Shown: one piece after another, positions 7,764 through 10,690 of the stretch
Position numbering within the stretch: the first letter of the stretch is position 1
Layout: every line of letters starts with the position of its first letter
DNA from: Rhodospirillales bacterium
Lineage (GTDB): Bacteria > Pseudomonadota > Alphaproteobacteria > Acetobacterales > Acetobacteraceae
Assembly (NCBI GenBank): GCA_025350425.1
Contig: JANXXW010000391.1
Location: 1 to 10,690 of the forward strand
DNA length: 10,690 bases
Reading direction: 5' to 3'
Position numbers and translations under genes: made by a program
Notes under the pieces: generated by a model
Database searches by the model: none
What the model was told of the DNA's origin: nothing
Seen by the model: only the letters and a program-made list of their open reading frames with translations

Positions 7764-8198
7764 CTATCCCGTGAAAGCAAGCTTGAGAATGGATAACAAG
7801 CCTGCAAGGCCAAGTAGAAAAGCCGCTCCTTTGATAACCAGCAGCGACGGCAGCTTCAGGCTTTCAGCATGAACATAATCTTCAATAACGACCTGCAAGC
7901 CCAGCTGCGTGTGATGGAAGGTCACAATCACCAATGCCGCCGCGAGCGTTGCGTTGATCGGATTTGCCGCCCAATGCGCGACGTCTGCGCGCGTATGACC
8001 GACCAACCTGAGCGCCACAATTACAAACCATATCGTTAATGGTATCAGGGCAACCGAAGTCACTCTTTCAACCCACCAATGATGCGTACCTGACTTGGCG
8101 GACCCCAGCCCCCTGGCACGGCCGAGTTGGGACTGCATGACATCTACGCGCAGGTCAGGTCCGGCCTTGGTTGCAGAGGCTTTCGCGATTTCGGACAT
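7764..8198 (-). CDS. sdhD: Succinate dehydrogenase membrane anchor subunit
   Basis: This 144-residue membrane protein, with SdhC, anchors SdhAB, binds heme b and forms the ubiquinone site. The cytoplasmic lead-in contains the conserved RARGLGSAKSGTHHWWVERV (27-46). Three hydrophobic segments follow, at roughly 47-66, 83-103 and 117-142. HHTQLGLQVVIEDYVH (95-110) supplies the conserved His (heme region) and the Asp107-Tyr108 pair near the quinone. AGGA 7 nt before the ATG is a good ribosome binding site and overlaps the sdhC stop (TAGGA), so the two membrane subunits are tightly coupled (9-nt gap). Confidence 0.96.
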   Translation of the reverse strand: MSEIAKASATKAGPDLRVDVMQSQLGRARGLGSAKSGTHHWWVERVTSVALIPLTIWFVIVALRLVGHTRADVAHWAANPINATLAAALVIVTFHHTQLGLQVVIEDYVHAESLKLPSLLVIKGAAFLLGLAGLLSILKLAFTG

Positions 8199-8207
8199 GA
8201 TCTTTTC

Positions 8208-8639
8208 CTAGAGTGCCATCACGACGGCTATCATCGTGACAACCGTCAGAACACCCGTCGCGCCAACCACGGCCCAGCCGGTGGCATAGACCGTTGGAAG
8301 TTCAAACCCCATGCCGGCATCCCAGGCGAGATGTCTAATACCGTTGCAGAAATGATACCACAACGACGCGATCCAGCCGAACAAAAACAAGAGCCCGAGT
8401 GGAGACCGCATGAAGCCTGAGACTCCGGCATAGGCGCTGTCGGAGGACGCGGCCGCGACGAACCACCATACGAGCAGCAGCGTACCGACCGACAATGCTA
8501 TGCCGGTCATCCGGTTCATTATGGAGAGCACGGAGGTGATTTGCGGCTTGTAGGCTTGCAGATGCGGTGACAACGGGCGGCGGACGAGGCGGCCGTCGGA
8601 AGTTCGTGCGATTGTCAGCGCGTCGCGAGGGTTTGTCAC
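8208..8639 (-). CDS. sdhC: Succinate dehydrogenase cytochrome b556 subunit
   Basis: The 143-residue first gene of the operon encodes the heme-b-binding membrane subunit. RPLSPHLQAY (21-30) and SIMNRMTG (39-46) are SdhC signatures; the latter contributes to the quinone site. The heme motif HxxxGxRH appears as His96-FCNGIR-His103 followed by LAWD. Three membrane segments lie at roughly 36-62, 80-104 and 119-142. The start is GTG at 8639: the upstream frame is blocked by a stop and no internal ATG precedes RPLSPH. AGGAG (8651-8655) lies 11 nt before it, a slightly long spacing. GTG plus this spacing could limit initiation. Confidence 0.96.
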   Translation of the reverse strand: MTNPRDALTIARTSDGRLVRRPLSPHLQAYKPQITSVLSIMNRMTGIALSVGTLLLVWWFVAAASSDSAYAGVSGFMRSPLGLLFLFGWIASLWYHFCNGIRHLAWDAGMGFELPTVYATGWAVVGATGVLTVVTMIAVVMAL

Positions 8640-8670
8640 AGTGAGCGCAACTCCTAAATACCCGCGTTAG

Positions 8671-8684
8671 TTGATGTCTATCAA
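8671..8684. promoter_or_regulatory. FNR/FixK-type operator overlapping the sdh -10
   Basis: TTGATGTCTATCAA is a perfect TTGAT-N4-ATCAA palindrome, the binding consensus of FNR/FixK/FnrL regulators of the Crp-Fnr family. It spans from the -10 hexamer to a few bases past the predicted transcription start. A bound regulator there would block RNA polymerase, so the likely effect is repression of sdhCDAB at low oxygen. The match is directly visible; the regulator and the effect are inference. Confidence 0.6.
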
Positions 8685-8709
8685 TAGTCTAGCAGGTGGG
8701 GAGGGTCAA
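8681..8709 (-). promoter_or_regulatory. sdhCDAB promoter, sigma70-like
   Basis: On the minus strand TTGACC (8709-8704) and TATTGA (8686-8681) are separated by exactly 17 nt and lie 42 nt upstream of the sdhC GTG. This predicts a start of transcription near 8674 and a leader of about 35 nt carrying the AGGAG. It is the best promoter match in the window and fits the position expected for the operon. Confidence 0.6.
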
Positions 8710-8748
8710 TGCGGACACAAGCCCCCCCGGCCGGGAGCAAGGCACAAC

Positions 8749-8919
8749 TCACTCTGCGAACAGCAGCACCAGCTCTGTCAATTTCAGCGGTAGTTCCTGG
8801 CCGAACAGCCCATCGCCGTATTTTGCAAGATCGTGGATGATCCATGCCCGCAGTACCGGGTTATCCCGCGACAAGGGTGAGGTTCTTATGGGCCCAGGGT
8901 CTTTGATACTGCCAACCAT
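8749..8919 (-). CDS. Possible 56-residue protein upstream of sdhC, unrecognised
   Basis: A short frame begins MVGSIKDPGPIRTSPL and ends in ELVLLFAE. Its second half (NPVLRAWIIHDLAKYGDGLF, then GQELPLKLTELVLLF) looks like amphipathic helices of a real soluble protein, with mostly GC-ending codons. No ribosome binding site is visible close to the ATG; GGAGG is more than 20 nt away. It ends 40 nt before the sdh -35 hexamer, on the same strand. It could be a small conserved protein, a remnant of a larger gene, or chance. I know no function for it. Confidence 0.35.
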   Translation of the reverse strand: MVGSIKDPGPIRTSPLSRDNPVLRAWIIHDLAKYGDGLFGQELPLKLTELVLLFAE

Positions 8920-8937
8920 ACGGTTTTAAGTACGTAA

Positions 8938-8964
8938 GGCGCCTCCCGGTTGCGTCGGGACGCC
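8938..8964 (-). terminator. Hairpin downstream of the SGNH-like gene, weak terminator candidate
   Basis: Pairs of 4 bp (GGCG/CGCC) and 5 bp (TCCCG/CGGGA) form a stem with a 2-nt bulge and a 7-nt loop, beginning about 40 nt past the stop of the SGNH-like gene. On the minus strand it is followed by TTACGTACTTAAAA rather than a clean T-run, so termination may be weak or the structure may serve another role. The rest of the 8640-9005 spacer holds the sdh promoter and a possible small ORF. Confidence 0.35.
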
Positions 8965-9005
8965 AACGTTTGTGGCAACGAATCCTGCGTAACAGTGGCG
9001 AAGTC

Positions 9006-9791
9006 TTACTTCGAGAACGGCGGAGGGTCGGTGTCGCTTCCCATTATAGTTGCCAGGGCCTTGCCAAGGCACTCGTTCAAATGATCGGCGGTTTTCTGGC
9101 GCTCGCCCTGGGAGGCGCGTTCGAGATCAATCCGGCTCGAGTTGACCCACTCCCGCGTAAGATCGAAGCGAGGAAACAGCGTCACTCCAGAGGCCAATGC
9201 TACTTCGCGCATGACGCTCTCGTAGGGTGCGACGTCGACCTTGGAATTCATGAGGCGGCTGTACTGCGCATCAATCAGGATCAGCGAACCATGTGCTTCG
9301 CGGACCAGCTTGGCGCCTTCGCTCAAGGTGCGGCGGAAATCATCGACGGGTATGGAACGAAGTGCCTCCACCGACCCGGCCTGCCAGAACACCAAGGGGT
9401 ATTGATGGGCGGCCAGTTCGTTCTGAAGAGTTGCGAGCATATCGGTGGCCAGCGCGCCGCGAGCGGTGCGCGGAACCAGCGTGATCTTGGTTCCAGGGTG
9501 TGAGGCCGCTAGAAAGTCGATCGCGCGGTAAGTGAATGCGTCGCGAGGCAGACCGACTGGCCCGAGCATGGACGTCGATCCGATCGCGAGAACATCAAAG
9601 TCGTGCCGAGTCTCAAGCGCTGTCGCGAGTTGATTGAGGCTTGGACCATGGAGAGCCGACTCGAACGGCGCCGCACACTCCTGCGACAGCCGAGGGGCCG
9701 CCGCGCCCGGAGTGGCCGCGTCTGGCGAAGGCGCTAAACCCATCAGAGCGGGCGCGCAAAGCAGTCTGATGAGGAGCCAAATCCGTTTCAT
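9006..9791 (-). CDS. Exported SGNH/GDSL-hydrolase-like protein with degenerate active site
   Basis: The 261-residue product starts MKRIWLLIRLLCAPALMGLA, a signal peptide with basic start and hydrophobic core, so it is probably periplasmic. I chose ATG 9791 because AAGG lies 8 nt upstream; a GTG at 9800 in frame sits directly on the ribosome binding site. The fold resembles SGNH hydrolases: block I LAIGSTSMLG with Ser72 as candidate nucleophile, block II-like ARGALATDM with Gly112, and block III-like VFWQAGSVEALR. The later DAQYSR, then a Tyr and VTLFPRFDLTREW, also fit this family. However, the usual block III GTN is GSV (Val141), and the usual DGLH block is replaced by TADHLNE with His237 preceded directly by Asp236. 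Ser-His chemistry may be altered or lost. Cys39 and Cys241 could form a disulfide. The substrate is unknown. Confidence 0.65.
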   Translation of the reverse strand: MKRIWLLIRLLCAPALMGLAPSPDAATPGAAAPRLSQECAAPFESALHGPSLNQLATALETRHDFDVLAIGSTSMLGPVGLPRDAFTYRAIDFLAASHPGTKITLVPRTARGALATDMLATLQNELAAHQYPLVFWQAGSVEALRSIPVDDFRRTLSEGAKLVREAHGSLILIDAQYSRLMNSKVDVAPYESVMREVALASGVTLFPRFDLTREWVNSSRIDLERASQGERQKTADHLNECLGKALATIMGSDTDPPPFSK

Positions 9792-9858
9792 CCAGATCAC
9801 CTTCTACTGGTCCCCGATATCACCGACAAGTCGTGTCGTCATGGGGCAATCGTTCAGT

Positions 9859-9904
9859 TTAACGGGCGACCTTCGTTCCTGTTAACGGGCGACCTTCATG
9901 CCTG
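9859..9904. repeat. Two tandem copies of a 23-bp unit
   Basis: Positions 9859-9881 and 9882-9904 are direct tandem copies of a 23-bp unit beginning TTAACGGGCGACCTTC, identical at 21 of 23 positions (mismatches at unit positions 17 and 19). They lie about 70 nt upstream of the SGNH-like gene start. The 23-bp period is about two helical turns, which would suit a dimeric regulator binding twice on one face. A slipped duplication without function is equally possible. The remaining spacer to the exporter gene (9905-10071) shows no convincing gene. Confidence 0.75.
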
Positions 9905-10071
9905 GCGAAGATCGGAACGTCTCACTGCCGGGTCGCGCAGAAAAACGACGGGCCAACCAGTCCGGGCAAAGGTCGCACTTCGGCCAGATATCGCAGCAGG
10001 TGGCAACGGCTCACCTAATTGGCCCATGGTCCGAACATAAAGTAACAAATTCCGCGCCTTGCACCCTGGCG

Positions 10072-10392
10072 TCATTCGGGACTGGTAAGGCGTAGGCCAA
10101 CAACTCCCGCCACGATCAGCAATCCGCTCGCGACGCGCCACGGCCCTACGGATTCTCCAAGCAGAACAATGCCCAACACAAAACTCCCGATTGCTCCGAT
10201 GCCCGTCCAAACCGCGTAGGCGGTTCCAAGCGGAAGGGTGCGAAGCGAGAAGGTAAGCAAAACAAAACTGATCAATGATGAAACGATGGTCAGCACGGCC
10301 CAACCATACCGGCTGAAGCCGTCCGACTGCTTCGCGCTGTAGGACCAGACCAACTCCAGCAAACCGGCAACAACGACCATGAGCCAAGCCAT
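10072..10392 (-). CDS. sugE: Small multidrug resistance exporter, SugE/Gdx-type
   Basis: The 106-residue protein has four membrane segments, at roughly 2-20, 30-50, 56-79 and 85-102, the size and shape of the SMR family of proton-coupled, dual-topology dimeric exporters. Essential Glu13 lies in AGLLELVW with Trp16. GTAYAVWTGIGAIG (56-69) and LLGES (77-81) match the SugE/Gdx branch, whose members export guanidinium and some quaternary ammonium compounds, better than the EmrE branch. GGAGGA lies 10 nt before the ATG. Upstream there are only about 55 nt before a tRNA fragment, and no guanidine riboswitch is evident there. SugE against EmrE-type assignment is moderately sure; SMR membership is very sure. 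Confidence 0.88.
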   Translation of the reverse strand: MAWLMVVVAGLLELVWSYSAKQSDGFSRYGWAVLTIVSSLISFVLLTFSLRTLPLGTAYAVWTGIGAIGSFVLGIVLLGESVGPWRVASGLLIVAGVVGLRLTSPE

Positions 10393-10447
10393 AACAACGT
10401 GTCCTCCGTGGTCCGGGGGGATGATGGCGGTGGAGGTTGGATGGTAA

Positions 10448-10497
<50 letters not shown>

Positions 10498-10502
10498 GAA
10501 TT

Positions 10503-10630
10503 GGGTCCGCAACATACCGCCAATGATCGCCAATCACCACAAAAAAACAATGGCTTATAACCGACCCGCCTGATATATATCGCCTTATGGCGTCACGAGT
10601 GGCCCTTGGCCGGGTCCGCCTGGGGTCCGC
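10503..10630. repeat. Short direct repeats between the tRNA core and the integrase start
   Basis: GGGTCCGC occurs three times in direct orientation: 10503-10510, 10612-10619 and 10623-10630 (the last two 11 nt apart). CGCCAAT occurs twice, 10 nt apart (10518-10524 and 10528-10534), next to a run of seven A at 10541-10547. Such repeats flanking a core are the expected arrangement of integrase arm-type or excisionase sites. The repeats are seen; the role is inferred. Confidence 0.5.
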
Positions 10631-10645
10631 AGAATGGAGTCTGAC

Positions 10646-10690
10646 ATGGGAGCGGTGCAGTTTACGGAACGTTTGATCGAGCGGCTTGGC
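10646..10690 (+). CDS. Probable tyrosine-recombinase integrase, first 15 residues only
   Basis: The frame MGAVQFTERLIERLG runs to the window edge. GGAG (10636-10639) lies 6 nt before the ATG, a strong ribosome binding site; an in-frame ATG at 10634 is less likely. The sequence resembles the start of phage/island integrases of the LTDR.I..L type, whose DUF4102-like N-terminal domain follows. Fifteen residues alone would be weak evidence, but the location beside a tRNA-Lys attachment core makes an integrase the best explanation. A TATATA at 10574-10579 might be its -10 element. Confidence 0.5.
   Translation, partial: MGAVQFTERLIERLG

Larger units (their letters stand above)
10498..10690. mobile_element. 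Left end of a putative integrated element, continuing off the window
   Basis: Sequence to the right of the tRNA-Lys fragment replaces the missing tRNA 5' half and leads within 150 nt to an integrase-like start. By the geometry of tRNA insertion the element lies on the 5' side of the fragment, i.e. to the right, and the intact tRNA-Lys should be at its far end. Size and cargo cannot be seen. Confidence 0.6.

Noticed and set aside
8696..8929. Plus-strand 77-codon frame between sdhC and the SGNH-like gene
   Set aside because: Serine- and proline-rich, no ribosome binding site, and it overlaps the sdh promoter and the better minus-strand small ORF.
9825..9839. Small inverted repeat CGACA-AGTCG-TGTCG near the SGNH-like gene start
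   Set aside because: The 5-bp arms are too short to separate from chance, and no known operator matches.
9896..10387. 163-codon minus-strand frame overlapping the exporter gene
   Set aside because: It overlaps the SMR gene out of frame and matches no family; it is a shadow frame running into the spacer.
10393..10447. Guanidine riboswitch upstream of the SugE-type gene
   Set aside because: The leader is short, and I find no paired ACGR-loop hairpins or long ykkC-like fold in it.

Overview
The window looks like chromosomal DNA of a GC-rich alphaproteobacterium, most likely of the order Rhodospirillales (perhaps Acetobacteraceae). The grounds are the family-level look of the proteins (four-subunit sdhCDAB complex, lactate-dehydrogenase-like malate dehydrogenase, ZapE/AFG1 ATPase directly ahead of mdh-sucC-sucD) and the clustering of TCA-cycle genes. 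The taxon is an inference from remembered gene orders, not from a search.

Layout. Nearly everything is on the minus strand, so transcription runs from high to low coordinates. At the left edge are the first codons of sucD, then sucC, mdh and zapE: mdh and sucC are 3 nt apart, and sucC and sucD share one base in TAATG. Positions 3479-3891 form a lower-GC spacer holding a possible small secreted-protein ORF and candidate promoters. A plus-strand 2-oxoglutarate/Fe(II) oxygenase gene (3892-4518) follows. It converges, with zero spacing, on a minus-strand CX5R phosphatase gene (4519-5220) whose only plausible ATG lies inside sdhB. Next comes the complete succinate dehydrogenase operon, sdhC-sdhD-sdhA-sdhB (8639 down to 5148). 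It has a well-formed sigma70-like promoter, and a perfect FNR/FixK-type palindrome (TTGAT-N4-ATCAA) overlaps its -10 element.

Upstream of sdhC lie a possible 56-residue ORF, a hairpin, a secreted SGNH-hydrolase-like gene with a degenerate active site, a 23-bp tandem duplication and a SugE/Gdx-type small multidrug resistance exporter gene.

The right edge is the junction of an integrated element. A 3' half of tRNA-Lys(CUU), from the anticodon arm to the encoded CCA, is joined to unrelated sequence. About 150 nt further on, a good ribosome binding site precedes the first 15 codons of a protein resembling the N-terminus of tyrosine-recombinase integrases. Short direct repeats lie between them. 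The element itself would extend rightward beyond the window.

How the genes work together: succinyl-CoA synthetase, succinate dehydrogenase and malate dehydrogenase carry successive or near-successive TCA steps (succinyl-CoA to succinate, succinate to fumarate, malate to oxaloacetate). The FNR-type box suggests oxygen control of the membrane step. The oxygenase/phosphatase pair appears to be a lower-GC accessory pair lodged between the two halves of the TCA cluster. I found no CRISPR array, rRNA gene, complete tRNA or insertion sequence.
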